A stretch of DNA of 52,438 nt from an uncultured Rickettsiales bacterium (GCA_900550565.1 URSG01000004.1:1-52438), one strand, 5' to 3'; counted from the first letter of the stretch, positions 40,618 to 52,300 are shown. Numbers and translations: made by a program. Notes: generated by a model from the letters alone, not told the origin.

Positions 40618-41439
40618 ATGAATCAAAATAAATTATCTTCGCGGGTGCAAACATTGATTAAATCGGCTGTCGCGGCCGCGGCATTACCGGTAATCTTTAT
40701 TTATATAATGATTGCAAAGCCTGATTACAGAATTATGAACGCAATGGGTCATATCGTTGTGCCTGTGGCGCACGCGGTCGGTGATGCAATTACGTGGCCT
40801 GTGCGTGCCACAGGAAACCTGGTTTCAAATATCCACGAATTGGCAAATCTGCGCACAGAAAACGAAGAATTACGCGTTCGCTTGGACGAAGCGTTGGCAA
40901 ATAAAAACGCCTGTGATGTTGCGATTGCTGAAAATCAAAAACTGTCACGTGAACTGGATATTGTAAATTCGCAACCGTACAAGACGATATTGGCGGATAT
41001 TATGCACGATACATCGGCGTTCCATCACAGCACGTTTTTGTTAAACAGGGGTACGCGTGACGGAATTGAACCTGGAATGGTGGTTGTATCGCCTGATTTA
41101 ACATTGGTTGGAATCGTGATTGATGTGGCGTCGGATTTTACGCGCGTTCGCGCACTGACAGATTCTGATTCAAATATCGCTGTGCGTATCGCCGGGTCCG
41201 AGGTGTATGGTTTTATGACCGGTACCGGTGGCAAATATCCTGTGATGGGATTTTTCAGTGACCCAGAATTTGAACCAACCCCAGGTATCAAGGTAATAAC
41301 CAGTAATATCAGTGGAATATTACCCGCAGGAATCATAGTTGGTGAAATGACACGTGATAATCACGTAAAAATTACACCGGTTAAAAAATTGTCCCGTGTA
41401 ATGGTTATGAAATTTAATACAACGCACGAATATAAATGA
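40618..41439 (+). CDS. mreC: Rod shape-determining protein MreC
   Basis: MreC is a periplasmic scaffold of the elongasome that activates PBP2. The 273-residue protein has an N-terminal membrane helix (AVAAAALPVIFIYIMIA), a periplasmic coiled coil (ELANLRTENEELRVRLDEAL), and two beta domains with GTRDGIEPGMVVVSPD and GIVIDVASDFTRVRALTD. It is first in mreC-mreD-mrdA-rodA. mreB is not upstream, unlike many proteobacteria. The stop overlaps the mreD start (ATGA). Confidence 0.95.
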   Translation: MNQNKLSSRVQTLIKSAVAAAALPVIFIYIMIAKPDYRIMNAMGHIVVPVAHAVGDAITWPVRATGNLVSNIHELANLRTENEELRVRLDEALANKNACDVAIAENQKLSRELDIVNSQPYKTILADIMHDTSAFHHSTFLLNRGTRDGIEPGMVVVSPDLTLVGIVIDVASDFTRVRALTDSDSNIAVRIAGSEVYGFMTGTGGKYPVMGFFSDPEFEPTPGIKVITSNISGILPAGIIVGEMTRDNHVKITPVKKLSRVMVMKFNTTHEYK

Positions 41440-41894
41440 AAACAAATATTTTGAATTTTCTACGTCGCGTCACACCATTTCTATTGGTAATTGTGTTGTG
41501 GCGTTTGTCTGCGCCGATATGGAATCCGGCGGGCGTGTTGGCGTTAATACCGATATTTTATTGTTCTTTTGTGCGGCCAACACCGTGGTTTCCACTGGTA
41601 TCAATAATATTTTGTTTTTTAATAGATTATAATTCAAACACAACATTATTTTGGATGGCATTGTATTGCTTTACATACGCTGTAAATGGATTCCAGGGTT
41701 ATATTGACCTGGTCCGCGCGGCCGACCGTGCGTTTGTGCCGTTTGTAGTATTTTTTGGACTGGGGACATTGTTGTTGTTCTTTTCGCATCCTGGGTGGGC
41801 AAATCTGGGGCGTGAAATATGGACATTTGTTTGGACGGCGTTGTTATACACGCCAATTACCGCAGTAATACAAAGGGCGCAAAATGATAGATAA
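41436..41894 (+). CDS. mreD: MreD-like elongasome membrane protein
   Basis: The 152-residue polytopic protein has four or five hydrophobic segments (RVTPFLLVIVLWRLSA, AGVLALIPIFYCSFV, PLVSIIFCFLIDY, FMPFVVFFGL-type and WTALLYTPITAVI). MreD is poorly conserved in sequence, so the call rests on size, membrane topology and position between mreC and mrdA. It overlaps both neighbours (4 bp with mreC, 11 bp with mrdA). Confidence 0.8.
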   Translation: MKTNILNFLRRVTPFLLVIVLWRLSAPIWNPAGVLALIPIFYCSFVRPTPWFPLVSIIFCFLIDYNSNTTLFWMALYCFTYAVNGFQGYIDLVRAADRAFVPFVVFFGLGTLLLFFSHPGWANLGREIWTFVWTALLYTPITAVIQRAQNDR

Positions 41895-43659
41895 AGAAGT
41901 TGCCCGAACATTTGACCGTCGTGCCGCACTGTTTTTAACAACAGGGGCGGTTTTAACATCTGCGTTGGTTTTGCGTATGTTGCAGATGCAGGTTTTTAAT
42001 TATCGCGAATACACCCGTAAAAGTGAAAATAATTCGTTCCGTATCCAAATAAATATGCCAGAACGTGGCAAGATTATGTCTGCGTCTGGCACGCCAATAT
42101 CGCGCGATGCACCGATATATCGTATTTATATTATTCCCGAAGAGGCAACAGACCTGGACGCGTTGATTGAAACGGTGACGACTGAATTAAACCTGCGGCC
42201 AAAGCGCGTAGAAAAAATTCGTGCCAAGATAAAAAAGCAACCACGTTTTCAACCAGTATTGGTCAGTGAAAATACCAACTGGGAAAAATTGGCAAAATTA
42301 CAGGCACGTAATTTGCCGGGGTTGCGCGTGGCCAGTGGATTTGCGCGTGTGTATGAAATGGGGCCGGCCGGCGCCCAGGTGTTCGGCTATGTTGGTGCGC
42401 CAACAAATTCAATTTCAAATGCACCATTTTTTACCAGTGGTATCACGGGGCTGGAAAAACGTTTTGATGAATCATTGGCTGGAACGCCAGGCCAGACAGT
42501 TATGATTACCAACGCGGTTGGTCGTGTCACAGGCGAAGATAAATCACAATTTGTTGTCCCGGTGCCGGGGAAAAATCTGCAAACAACAATAAATGATGCG
42601 GCCCAGCGTAAATTATACGATGCATTGACGACATATCATGCCGGGTGTGGGGTTGCGCTGGAAATTGAAACAGGGAATATTTTGGCAATGGTATCTGCCC
42701 CCAGTTTTGACCCAAATGAATTTTCATCAGATGACGGTGATGAATATATTGCGTCCCTGCGCAGTGATGTGGCAAAACCATTTATGAACAAGGCCATAGA
42801 AGGATTATATCCACCGGGTTCTACGTTTAAAATTGTTGTGGCGTTGGCTGGGCTGGAATCAGGTGCCATCACGGCAACAGAAAAAATATTTTGTCCAGGA
42901 CATTGGGACTATGGTGACAGACGTTATCACTGTTGGGAATCAAAGGGTCACGGTTGGGTTGACTTGGCCGGGGCGTTAAAACATTCGTGCGACATTTATT
43001 TTTATCAAATTGCATTACGTATCGGTATTGATGCAATTCGTAAAATGGCAATAAAACTGGGGTTCACAGAAAAATATATGGACGATGTTTTGTCGCGTGA
43101 AATGTCGGGCGTTATCCCCGACAGATATTGGAAGGAAAAAAGTATCGGCGCGCGTTGGGTTCACGGTGATACAATTATTTCCGGCATCGGCCAGGGATTT
43201 ATCCTGGCAAATTGTCTGCAACTGGGGGTGATGATTTCGCGTGCGGTATCAAATCGCGTTGTGCGACCACGTTTAATTGCCACGGATAAAAATCCAGAAT
43301 TTGATTCTTTGGGGTTGCAACCACAAAATATAAAGTATGTAATGAACGGTCTGGAACAGGTGTTGCGTCCAGGGGGAACTGCCGCCGGCAGCGCGATAAA
43401 TGTTGATGGTGCAAAAATGGGTGGAAAAACCGGAACGTCCCAGGTGCGCAGTATTTCCAAGGCCGAACGTAAAAGCGGTGTTTTGACCAATGAACAATTA
43501 AAGTGGAATATGCGCAATCACGGTCTGTTTGTTGGGTACGCACCATTGAACAACCCAAAATACGCAGTATGCGTTATCACAGAACACAGTGGTGGCAGTG
43601 GCAGTGCCGCCCGCACCGCGGCCGCGGTTATGCGCGAATTATTAAAGGGTAATAAATAA
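41884..43659 (+). CDS. mrdA: Penicillin-binding protein 2 (elongation transpeptidase)
   Basis: PBP2 cross-links peptidoglycan in lateral wall growth with RodA. The 591-residue class B PBP has an N-terminal membrane helix (LFLTTGAVLTSALVLRML), a pedestal domain (NMPERGKIMSASGTPI), then the transpeptidase with SxxK (PPGSTFKI), SxD (KHSCDIYFYQ) and KTGTS. The zinc-ligand-type segment 'CPGHWDYGDRRYHCW' typical of PBP2 is also present. It lies 1 bp from rodA. Confidence 0.96.
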   Translation: MIDKEVARTFDRRAALFLTTGAVLTSALVLRMLQMQVFNYREYTRKSENNSFRIQINMPERGKIMSASGTPISRDAPIYRIYIIPEEATDLDALIETVTTELNLRPKRVEKIRAKIKKQPRFQPVLVSENTNWEKLAKLQARNLPGLRVASGFARVYEMGPAGAQVFGYVGAPTNSISNAPFFTSGITGLEKRFDESLAGTPGQTVMITNAVGRVTGEDKSQFVVPVPGKNLQTTINDAAQRKLYDALTTYHAGCGVALEIETGNILAMVSAPSFDPNEFSSDDGDEYIASLRSDVAKPFMNKAIEGLYPPGSTFKIVVALAGLESGAITATEKIFCPGHWDYGDRRYHCWESKGHGWVDLAGALKHSCDIYFYQIALRIGIDAIRKMAIKLGFTEKYMDDVLSREMSGVIPDRYWKEKSIGARWVHGDTIISGIGQGFILANCLQLGVMISRAVSNRVVRPRLIATDKNPEFDSLGLQPQNIKYVMNGLEQVLRPGGTAAGSAINVDGAKMGGKTGTSQVRSISKAERKSGVLTNEQLKWNMRNHGLFVGYAPLNNPKYAVCVITEHSGGSGSAARTAAAVMRELLKGNK

Positions 43660-43660
43660 T

Positions 43661-44806
43661 ATGGCACGACAGACACGCGTTTCTAATGCAGATATGATGA
43701 CGTTTTCTGAAAAACTGTCGCGGTTTTCGGTTGCGTTGTTTATACCTATGTGTTTGGTGTTGGCGATATCTATTGTTGTGTTGTATTCGGCCGGTGGTGG
43801 CGCGTGGCAACCGTTTGCACTGTCGCAACTGGTAAAAATATTGTTGGGTTTTGTTGTATTTTTCTTTGCGGCGTTTTCTAATATCAAGACCTGGATAAAA
43901 TCTGCGTATATGATTTATGCGATTGCGCTGATAATGATTATATTGGTGACGTTTGTCGGACATACTGGTATGGGCGCACAGCGTTGGTTAAATCTGGGGA
44001 TTATTCATATTCAGCCGTCTGAATTTATAAAGATTGCGCTGGTTTTGGCGTTGGCGCGTTATTTTGCCTGGATGAATTCTATTGAATTGTCACAACTGAA
44101 AAACTATATCGTCCCAGTTTTAATGTTGCTGATACCGTTTGGATTGATTGTTGCCCAGCCTGACCTGGGGACAGCGTTGTCTTTGGGTATGATTACGATG
44201 GGTGTTTTTTATATTGTTGGCGCCCAGAAAAAGTGGTTTATTATCATCGCAATATTGGGATTGATGTCCGCGCCTGTGGTGTGGTATGGCGGTCTGCACG
44301 ATTATCAACGTGACCGTATAATTACGTTTATTGACCCAGACCACGATGCACGTGGCGCAGGCTATCAGATAAACCAGGCAAAAATTGCATTTGGTTCTGG
44401 TGGCATTATGGGCAAGGGTTATTTAAACGGTTCACAGTCACAGCAATCATTTTTGCCAGAAAAACAGACTGATTTTATATTTACAATGTTGGGCGAAGAA
44501 TTGGGATTCTTTGGTGCGTTTATATTACTTGCGATATATACGTGGATAATTTTGGTGCTGTTTTGGTGCGCGAAAATGTGCCGCAACAGATTTGGGCAAC
44601 TTATCTGTTTTGGTTTTATGTTGAACTTTTTCATTTATTATTTTATAAATATTTCTATGGTTTTGGGACTGATGCCGACCGTTGGGGTGCCGTTGCCGTT
44701 GATGTCGTTTGGTGGCAGCAGTTTGTTATCACTGATGTTTGGATTTGGTCTGGCCCAAAATGCACATATTCACAAGGATCAACAATTATCTGCCAGGGGG
44801 AGTTAG
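43661..44806 (+). CDS. rodA: RodA peptidoglycan glycosyltransferase (SEDS family)
   Basis: RodA polymerises lipid II during elongation as partner of PBP2. The 381-residue protein has about ten membrane helices and the SEDS hallmarks: GHTGMGAQRWLNLG, QPSEFIKIALVLALARYF, QPDLGTALSL, the extracellular catalytic-loop segment with 'NQAKIAFGSGGIMGKGY', DFIFTMLGEELGF and 'PTVGVPLPLMSFGGSSLL'. It ends the elongasome operon; topA begins 6 bp further on. Confidence 0.95.
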   Translation: MARQTRVSNADMMTFSEKLSRFSVALFIPMCLVLAISIVVLYSAGGGAWQPFALSQLVKILLGFVVFFFAAFSNIKTWIKSAYMIYAIALIMIILVTFVGHTGMGAQRWLNLGIIHIQPSEFIKIALVLALARYFAWMNSIELSQLKNYIVPVLMLLIPFGLIVAQPDLGTALSLGMITMGVFYIVGAQKKWFIIIAILGLMSAPVVWYGGLHDYQRDRIITFIDPDHDARGAGYQINQAKIAFGSGGIMGKGYLNGSQSQQSFLPEKQTDFIFTMLGEELGFFGAFILLAIYTWIILVLFWCAKMCRNRFGQLICFGFMLNFFIYYFINISMVLGLMPTVGVPLPLMSFGGSSLLSLMFGFGLAQNAHIHKDQQLSARGS

Positions 44807-44812
44807 AAGGCT

Positions 44813-47071
44813 ATGAATTTACTGATTGTGGAATCACCATCCAAGGCAAAAACAATAGAAAAATATCTGGGGACAGGTTGGCGTGTAATTGCGTCTGTTG
44901 GACATGTTCGTGACCTGGTGCCTGAAAATGGCAGTGTTGATACCACGCATAATTTTGATATGAAATGGCAAATTATGCCGGGCAAGGAAAAGCAGATTAA
45001 ACTGATAATTGATGAATTAAAAAAAGCAGATGCAGTATATCTGGCATCGGACCCTGACCGCGAAGGCGAGGCGATTGCGTGGCATATTTTGGATATATTA
45101 AAGGCGAAAAAGGTTTTATCTGGTAAAAAGGTATATCGTGTCGCATTCCACGAAATTACAAAAAAGGCCGTGCAAAACGCGATTGAAAATCCACGCGAAA
45201 TTGACCAGAATTTGGTTGATGCGTATATGGTGCGTCGTGCATTAGATTACCTGATTGGATTCGGTATTTCGCCATTGCTGTGGCGGCGCAATCTGGGTAA
45301 ATCGGCCGGTCGTGTGCAATCGGTGGCGGTAAAATTGGTTGTTGACCGCGAACGCGAAATAGAAGCGTTCAAACCCGTTGAATATTGGTCGCTGGCGGCG
45401 ATATGTAATGCCCAAGATTCTGATTTTAATGCGAATTTGATTTCGGTGGCGAATAAAAAAATTGACAAGATGACCATTGAAAACAAATCCCAGATGGATA
45501 ACATTTTGTCGCAAATTGGCACACCTGAAATTCCTGCGACGGTTATTGCGATTGACAAGAAAAAAACATCACGTCGTGCCGCTGCGCCATTTACAACCAG
45601 CACACTGCAACAAGAGGCGGCGCGTAAATTATACTTTGCGTCAAAGCGCACAATGGGCGTCGCCCAGAAACTGTATGAACAGGGTTTAATTACATATATG
45701 CGAACCGACGCAACAAACCTGTCGGCGGACGCGGTAAACGATATTCGTGCATACATAGGTAAAACATACGGTGAAAAATTTGTTCCAAAAACACCAAATG
45801 TTTATGTCACAAAATCTAAAAATGCCCAAGAGGCGCACGAGGCGATTCGCCCCACGCACTTTGATGGCACTGCGCCGAAATTGACCGGGGACGAGGCCAA
45901 GTTATATGACCTGATATGGAAACGCACAATCGCGTGTCAAATGACCAACGCAGAATTTGACAGTGTCGCCCTGGATATAGAAAACAATGCACATACAGCC
46001 GTTTTTCACGCAGTTGGAACAACACGCACATTTGATGGATTTATGCGCGTTTATACCGAATCCCACGATGATGATGTGGACGCCAAAGAATCAAAATTAC
46101 CACCATTGTCTGTTGGCGATGTTGTGACGATACGTGAATTGGCCCCGGAACAACATTTCACACAGCCCCCTGCCCGTTATACCGAAGCGTCATTGGTTAA
46201 AAAACTGGAAGAACTAGGAATCGGCCGTCCATCAACGTATGCGACAATTATGTCCACGATTGTTGACCGTGGCTATGTTGAACAGGATAAACAGCGTCGT
46301 TTTCATCCGACCTCTGGTGGTTGGGTTATCGCGGCGTATTTGGCAAAATACTTTGATGAATTGGTTGATGTAAATTTCACCGCAAAAACCGAAGATACCT
46401 TGGACGATGTATCAAACGGCAAACGTGATAAAATTGCCGCACTGCGCGCATTCTGGACACCAACAGAATCAATGATTGATGGTGCGCGTGGGGTAAAAAC
46501 AACCGAAATTATTGACCAGATAAATGATGTTATGCATAATCATTTGTTCCCAGATGGTAATGATAAATGTCCAAAGTGTGGTGGAAAACTGGGGATAAAA
46601 TTGTCTAAGTTTGGTGCGTTTATTGGGTGTGAAAATTATCCAACGTGTGATTATACGGCGCGCCTGGGCGCGGCACCAGCGACCACCGATGGCGATGACA
46701 CCGCAACGCGGCCGGCACCAACATCGGTTGATTTGGGCGACGGCATATCGTTCCGTGTGGGACGTTTTGGTCCATACGTGACAGACGGTGCAAAAAACGC
46801 ATCTGCAAAACAATATACGGCAGAAACAATCACACTGGACGTGGCGCGCAAATTACTGGCCGGTGGCCCTAAAAAAGCAGACCCGATTGAACTGGGGAAA
46901 AATCCGGCGACGGATAAAATGATTTATTATTATCCAACGGGACGCTATGGTGCGTATATTTCGTCAAACCGCATTAATGTTTCTGTCAAAGAACAACCGG
47001 ATTTGGCCACAGCGATTGAATTGATAAATAACAAGAAACCGTCCACGCGGTTTCGCAAGAAAACAAAGTAA
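44813..47071 (+). CDS. topA: DNA topoisomerase I
   Basis: TopA relaxes negative supercoils through a 5'-phosphotyrosine intermediate. The 752-residue protein has an N-terminal TOPRIM domain (LLIVESPSKAKTIEKYLG; SDPDREGEAIAWHI), the catalytic YMRTDATNLS, and HEAIRPTHFDGTAP. The C-terminus has only one clear four-Cys zinc repeat (CPKCGG … CENYPTC) and one or two degenerate repeats. This is shorter than the E. coli enzyme but normal for alphaproteobacteria. The stop overlaps the dnaG start by one base (TAATG). Confidence 0.96.
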   Translation: MNLLIVESPSKAKTIEKYLGTGWRVIASVGHVRDLVPENGSVDTTHNFDMKWQIMPGKEKQIKLIIDELKKADAVYLASDPDREGEAIAWHILDILKAKKVLSGKKVYRVAFHEITKKAVQNAIENPREIDQNLVDAYMVRRALDYLIGFGISPLLWRRNLGKSAGRVQSVAVKLVVDREREIEAFKPVEYWSLAAICNAQDSDFNANLISVANKKIDKMTIENKSQMDNILSQIGTPEIPATVIAIDKKKTSRRAAAPFTTSTLQQEAARKLYFASKRTMGVAQKLYEQGLITYMRTDATNLSADAVNDIRAYIGKTYGEKFVPKTPNVYVTKSKNAQEAHEAIRPTHFDGTAPKLTGDEAKLYDLIWKRTIACQMTNAEFDSVALDIENNAHTAVFHAVGTTRTFDGFMRVYTESHDDDVDAKESKLPPLSVGDVVTIRELAPEQHFTQPPARYTEASLVKKLEELGIGRPSTYATIMSTIVDRGYVEQDKQRRFHPTSGGWVIAAYLAKYFDELVDVNFTAKTEDTLDDVSNGKRDKIAALRAFWTPTESMIDGARGVKTTEIIDQINDVMHNHLFPDGNDKCPKCGGKLGIKLSKFGAFIGCENYPTCDYTARLGAAPATTDGDDTATRPAPTSVDLGDGISFRVGRFGPYVTDGAKNASAKQYTAETITLDVARKLLAGGPKKADPIELGKNPATDKMIYYYPTGRYGAYISSNRINVSVKEQPDLATAIELINNKKPSTRFRKKTK

Positions 47072-48687
47072 TGGCAAATTACGATAAAAATTTTACCGAT
47101 GAACTGCGCGCACGTCTGTCAATTGTGGATGTGGTATCACGGCGCGTGCCATTGACGAAAAAGGGTCAAAACTACTGGGGCTGTTGTCCATTTCACAATG
47201 AAAAAACGCCCAGTTTTTCTGTCAACGAAGACAAGGGATTCTATCACTGTTTTGGTTGTGGCGAACACGGCGATATTATTTCGTTCACAATGAAATCTGA
47301 AAACGTCGGCTTTGTTGACGCAATCAAAGAATTGGCAGAAATGGCCGGATTAAAATTGCCAGAATTCAAACCGCGTGACCCGGCGGTTGTTCAACGCGAA
47401 GAATCATATTTTGATATTACTGAACGTGCGGCGGCTGAATACCAGAAACAGTTATTTACGCCCACAGGCGCGGTTGCGTTGGAATACATACGTGGGCGCG
47501 GTTTTACCGACGAAATGATAAAGAAATATCGTCTGGGGTATGCGCCAAAAAATAATTTAATCGCAAATAAATTTGTAAATACCAAGCAAGACGTTCTGAT
47601 TGGCACAGGATTGTGTCGGCGTGGCGATTATGGAATGTATGATTTCTTTCGCGATAAATTGATGTTCCCGATTTTTTCTGCACGTGGCCAGGTTGTTGCG
47701 TTTTCTGGGCGCAGTCTGGACGGGTCTGAACCCAAATATATCAACACCGCAGATACGGAAATATTTCATAAACGCAAAACTATTTTTGGATTTAACTTTG
47801 CCCGGGACAGTATTCATCGCAATAATCGCACCATTATCGTAGAGGGTCAAATTGACGCAATTCAAATGCAGTGTCACGGGTTTCCAGAAACGGTCGCGCC
47901 ATTGGGGACTGCGTTGACCGAAGACCACCTGGCGATATTATGCAAGGCAAACAGAAATATTGTGTTTTGCTTTGACGGCGATACGGCCGGACAAAAGGCG
48001 GCGGCGCGTGCGGCAAACCTGGTATTGCCGTTTATTCGCGATAACTCGGATATTAAATTTGCATTTGTCACAGGTGGCAAAGACCCAGATGAAATATTAA
48101 AAAAATCTGGCAAAGACGCGATGGACACAATAATAAACAACGCGACAGGATTGACGGATTTTATATGGGAAATTGCAAACAAAAATTATATCGTATCAAC
48201 ACCTGGGGGACGCGCCCAGGCGGAAAAATTCTTGAAATCACAAACGGATAAAATCACTGATATTGCGTTGCGCGCAGAATACGAAAAAGAATATAATTCG
48301 CGTAAATTTAACCAGTGGCATAAATGGTCACGCAAACCAAACACGCCAGAAATCGCAGTGCCGGAAATTGACGCAATTACGCGTAATACATTGGTGTTTA
48401 TCACGAACAAATATCCTGATGTTGCCGAACGCTATGCTGAATTTTTGGCAACGTTGAATATATCGCTGGACGGCGATGCGCCGGAATTAAACCTGGACGC
48501 GGTGGCGGCGGAAAAATATATTGTTTCATTAAAATTGCAAAAATATCTGGAACGTCTGCGCAATGAACAAAAAGAATTGACTGCGGCGGCCCTGGGTGGT
48601 GACGCTGGGGCGACTGAAAAATTGGCGACAATAAATTCTGAAATTGCCCGTATAACAGATAAACAAGACCAACTGATTTCAATGTAA
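47071..48687 (+). CDS. dnaG: DNA primase DnaG
   Basis: DnaG makes RNA primers at the fork. The 538-residue protein has the CHC2 zinc finger (CPFHNEKTPSF … YHCFGCGEHGD), the RNA-polymerase domain (IFSARGQVVAFSGR), TOPRIM motifs (IVEGQIDAIQ, FCFDGDTAGQKAA, GGKDPDEIL) and a short C-terminal helicase-binding region. It is translationally coupled to topA rather than placed before rpoD as in many bacteria. It converges with nth at 7 bp. Confidence 0.95.
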   Translation: MANYDKNFTDELRARLSIVDVVSRRVPLTKKGQNYWGCCPFHNEKTPSFSVNEDKGFYHCFGCGEHGDIISFTMKSENVGFVDAIKELAEMAGLKLPEFKPRDPAVVQREESYFDITERAAAEYQKQLFTPTGAVALEYIRGRGFTDEMIKKYRLGYAPKNNLIANKFVNTKQDVLIGTGLCRRGDYGMYDFFRDKLMFPIFSARGQVVAFSGRSLDGSEPKYINTADTEIFHKRKTIFGFNFARDSIHRNNRTIIVEGQIDAIQMQCHGFPETVAPLGTALTEDHLAILCKANRNIVFCFDGDTAGQKAAARAANLVLPFIRDNSDIKFAFVTGGKDPDEILKKSGKDAMDTIINNATGLTDFIWEIANKNYIVSTPGGRAQAEKFLKSQTDKITDIALRAEYEKEYNSRKFNQWHKWSRKPNTPEIAVPEIDAITRNTLVFITNKYPDVAERYAEFLATLNISLDGDAPELNLDAVAAEKYIVSLKLQKYLERLRNEQKELTAAALGGDAGATEKLATINSEIARITDKQDQLISM

Positions 48688-48694
48688 TAAATAT

Positions 48695-49351
48695 TTATAT
48701 CGTTTTGTCGCGGGCGGTGCAAATATGTGCAACCGGACATTCAGCGCACTTTGGGCGCAGTGCGCGACAAATATATCGCCCGTGCAAAACCATCACGTGA
48801 TTGCAAATCGCGTGATATTTTTTTGGAATTTTTTTTAACAGTTCAGATTCAACGCGTTCTGGTGTGTTGGCGTCTGCCCCAACCCAGCCATAACGATGTG
48901 CGTTGCGAAAAACGTGTGTATCAACACCGATGTTCGGTGCGTCCCACAAAACGTTCATAACAACATTTGCAGTTTTTTGCCCAATGCCAGGTAATTTCAT
49001 CAATTCATCGCGGTTATGAAATTTTGCCGGGAATTTATAATTTATATCATCGTTGCCGTCGTATTCCATCAGTTGCGACGCCAGGCCGATGATGCTTTTC
49101 GCCTTGTTATTAAAAAATGAAATTACGCGAATATGTTGTTTTAATGCATCAATCCCCAGTGCAATCATTTTTGCCGGCGTTGGTGCAATCTGAAACAAAG
49201 CCGGCGTCACTTCGTTGACCTTTTTATCAGTTGCCTGGGCCGACAAAATGACAGCCACGGCGAACGTAAATTCGTTTATGAAATATAATTCAGAACGAAT
49301 ACCCATATTCAGCCGTGACGGAACAATTTCAAAATATTGTTTTGGTGTCAT
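48695..49351 (-). CDS. nth: Endonuclease III
   Basis: Nth is a bifunctional glycosylase/AP lyase for oxidised pyrimidines. The 218-residue protein has the HhH motif LPGIGQKTANVVMN with the catalytic Lys, VDTHVFR with the catalytic Asp, and the 4Fe-4S ligands as C-x6-C-x2-C-x5-C near the C-terminus. It starts directly after the ileS stop (no spacer), so it is read from the ileS transcript. Confidence 0.96.
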   Translation of the reverse strand: MTPKQYFEIVPSRLNMGIRSELYFINEFTFAVAVILSAQATDKKVNEVTPALFQIAPTPAKMIALGIDALKQHIRVISFFNNKAKSIIGLASQLMEYDGNDDINYKFPAKFHNRDELMKLPGIGQKTANVVMNVLWDAPNIGVDTHVFRNAHRYGWVGADANTPERVESELLKKIPKKYHAICNHVMVLHGRYICRALRPKCAECPVAHICTARDKTI

Positions 49352-52300
49352 TTATGCCTTTTGAATTCCAATGGTGATTGCATAACCTTCTATTTGGGTT
49401 TCGTATTCGCCATCGCCACGTGTCATTTCAACAACCAGCGCGTCCGACATAATGCGCGCACGATGCGCGTCTATGGCTGCGGCCAGCGCGGGGTCTGCGT
49501 TATAGGTCAGTTTGATTCGGTCTGAAACGTCCAGACCGGCGGCCTTGCGCGAATCTTGGATAAATCGCAGGGCGTCGTTCGCCAACCCTTCGGCAACCAG
49601 TTCGGCGTTCATTTCTGTATCCAGAACAACAACCGCGGTGTTATCTGGCAATGCGGCACCGGTAATACCCGGCAACACCGTCAGACGATTTTCAAATTCA
49701 TCGGCGTTCAATGTGTGTGCGCCAACAATCAATTTATCGCCAGAAATTTCGTATGCACCCTGCTTTACCGCTGGGATAATTTCACGCAACGCGCCACCCA
49801 AACGCGCACCGATTTTTGGTGTAATCAGATACACAAAACTGTCTGCGACGCTGGAAATATTCGGCGTGAAATCTATGTGTTTAGCATTTAATTCGTCGGC
49901 AATAATTTCGGCGTATGTGTGCAAATCACTGCCTGCGATTGTGATTTTAGAAATTGGCAAACGATTGCGTAATTTGTATTGTTCACGCAACTGTTTTCCA
50001 ACCGATACAACCGATTGCACACGGCGCATATCGCGGACGATCGCGTCGTCTGTGTCTGTGGCGACCGGGAACGATTGCAAATGCACAGATTCATTGTTCG
50101 TCAGGTTTTTGTAAATATATTCACTGATAAACGGTGCAAACGGTGCCAGACACTTGCACACAGTGGTCAACACATAGTGCAACGTGTTAAACGCGTCCAC
50201 ATCTTCGTCCCAGAAACGTTCACGTGACCGACGGATATACCAGTTGTTCAAAATGTCCAAGAATCGCACGAATTCTTTGATTGCGACATCTGGTTTATAT
50301 TCGTCCAGTGCGTCACCTGTCACGCGAATCAGTTCGTTTAATTCGGCAACGATGTATTTGTCCAATACGTTGCCGTTTGCAACGCTGTCATTTGCGGTGA
50401 TGCCACCTGCGTTTGCATACAATGTAAAGAAATGATACGCATTCCACAATGGTGTCAGGATTGTTTTTGTGGCGTCACTGAATACCTTGCCTGCCATATC
50501 AATAGACACCGGTTCGGCCTTCATAAAACCGGACCCCAGAATAAACAAACGAATTGCGTCCGCCCCAGATTGTTCAATCTGCTGTTCTGGGTTCACAAAA
50601 TTGCCAACGGATTTTGATAATTTCTTTTTATGTTCGTCAACAATCATACCGTTTGCCGATACCGTGCGGAACGCCGGCGCGTCAAACAATGCAGTTGCCA
50701 TCACCATCAGTGAATAAAACCAACCACGGGTTTGATCTTGGCCTTCTATGATATAATCGGCCGGGAAAGTTGCCGCGAATTTATCGGCATTTTCAAACGG
50801 ATAATGCAATGACGCAAACGGCATAGAGCCTGATTCAACCCAGCAATCCAAAACGTCTGGGATACGTTTCCAGCCGTCTTTTTCCAATGCGTCCAATGTC
50901 GGCCGATGCAGGTCGTTTATTTTCACGCCAAAGAATTCTTCTATTTCTGCAATAGAACCAAATATTTTGTATTCGCCGTCGCGTGTCCATATCGGCAGTG
51001 GTGTCCCCCAAAAACGGTTGCGCGAAATTGACCACGGACGTGCGCCTTCTATCCAGGTTAAAAACCGGTCGCCGGCCGATGTCCATTTTGTTTGAGACTT
51101 GGTAATTTCAACCAGGCGATTACGGATTTTCGGCACATCAATATACCACGAGTCTGTTGCGCGATAAATCAGTTTTTCCTTGCTGCGTGGGCCATAGGGA
51201 TATGAATGACGATGTTGTTCTTTTTTTACCAAATGACCATTTTCACGCAGGTGCGCGATAACCTTGGGGTTTGCGTCAAAAATATTTTCACCGGCCCAAT
51301 CGCGAACGTCTGGGGTATAGTTGCCGTAATCATCAACGTTTAATAAAACAGGAAATTTCGGGTCAATGTTTTTTGCCGCCCAAAAGTCATCTTCGCCGTA
51401 TGCAGGTGCGATATGCACAATGCCCGTCCCGTCGCCATCAGAAACATAGTCCGCCGGGATTATTTGATACAATAAATCAGATGTGTTGGCGTAATAGTCA
51501 AACAATGGTTTGTATTTCAATCCAACCAAATCGCGGCCAGACACCACGCCAATCTGGGTTGCGTTTGCAAATTGCTTTTCATACGCGGCCAGGCGTGATT
51601 CTGCGATAACATAAACCGCACCATCGGCGTCCTGCATACGCAGATATTTCATATCTGGATTCACGGCCAACGCACTGTTCGCAGGCAATGTCCACGGCGT
51701 TGTTGTCCACGCCAATGCGCGGTCGCCATTTTCCAGTTCAAACCACACAGTGATTGCGTCGTCTGTCACATCTTGGTATTCGCTGGACGCTTCGGAATTA
51801 GATAATACAGTTCCCAGTTTCCAATCAAATGGATTTACGCGATAATCTTTGTATAACAGACCACGATTATGTAATTCTTTTATCGCCCAGATAACAGATT
51901 CCATATAGTTTTTATCCATTGTGCGATAGCCATAGTTATCGCCACCATCAACCCAACGACCAATGCGTTCAATAAATTTCAGCCATTCGTTGGAATATGT
52001 CATAACGTCGCTGCGGCACATATCACAGAACGCAGCAATTCCGTCTGTTGCGACAATATCTTTGGCCTGGCGATGTTGCTTTTTTTCAACCGATGATTCA
52101 GCCGGCAATCCGTGACAGTCCCAGCCCAATTCGCGCACAACATAACGTCCGCGCATTGTTTGATAACGTGCAACCATATCCTTGACCGCCGACACCCCCA
52201 GATGTCCCCAGTGTGGCAAACCGTTTGCAAACGGTGGCCCGTCATAGAACGAAAACGGGTGTCCCTGTTTTGTTTTGTTCAAGGATTTATGGAACGTATC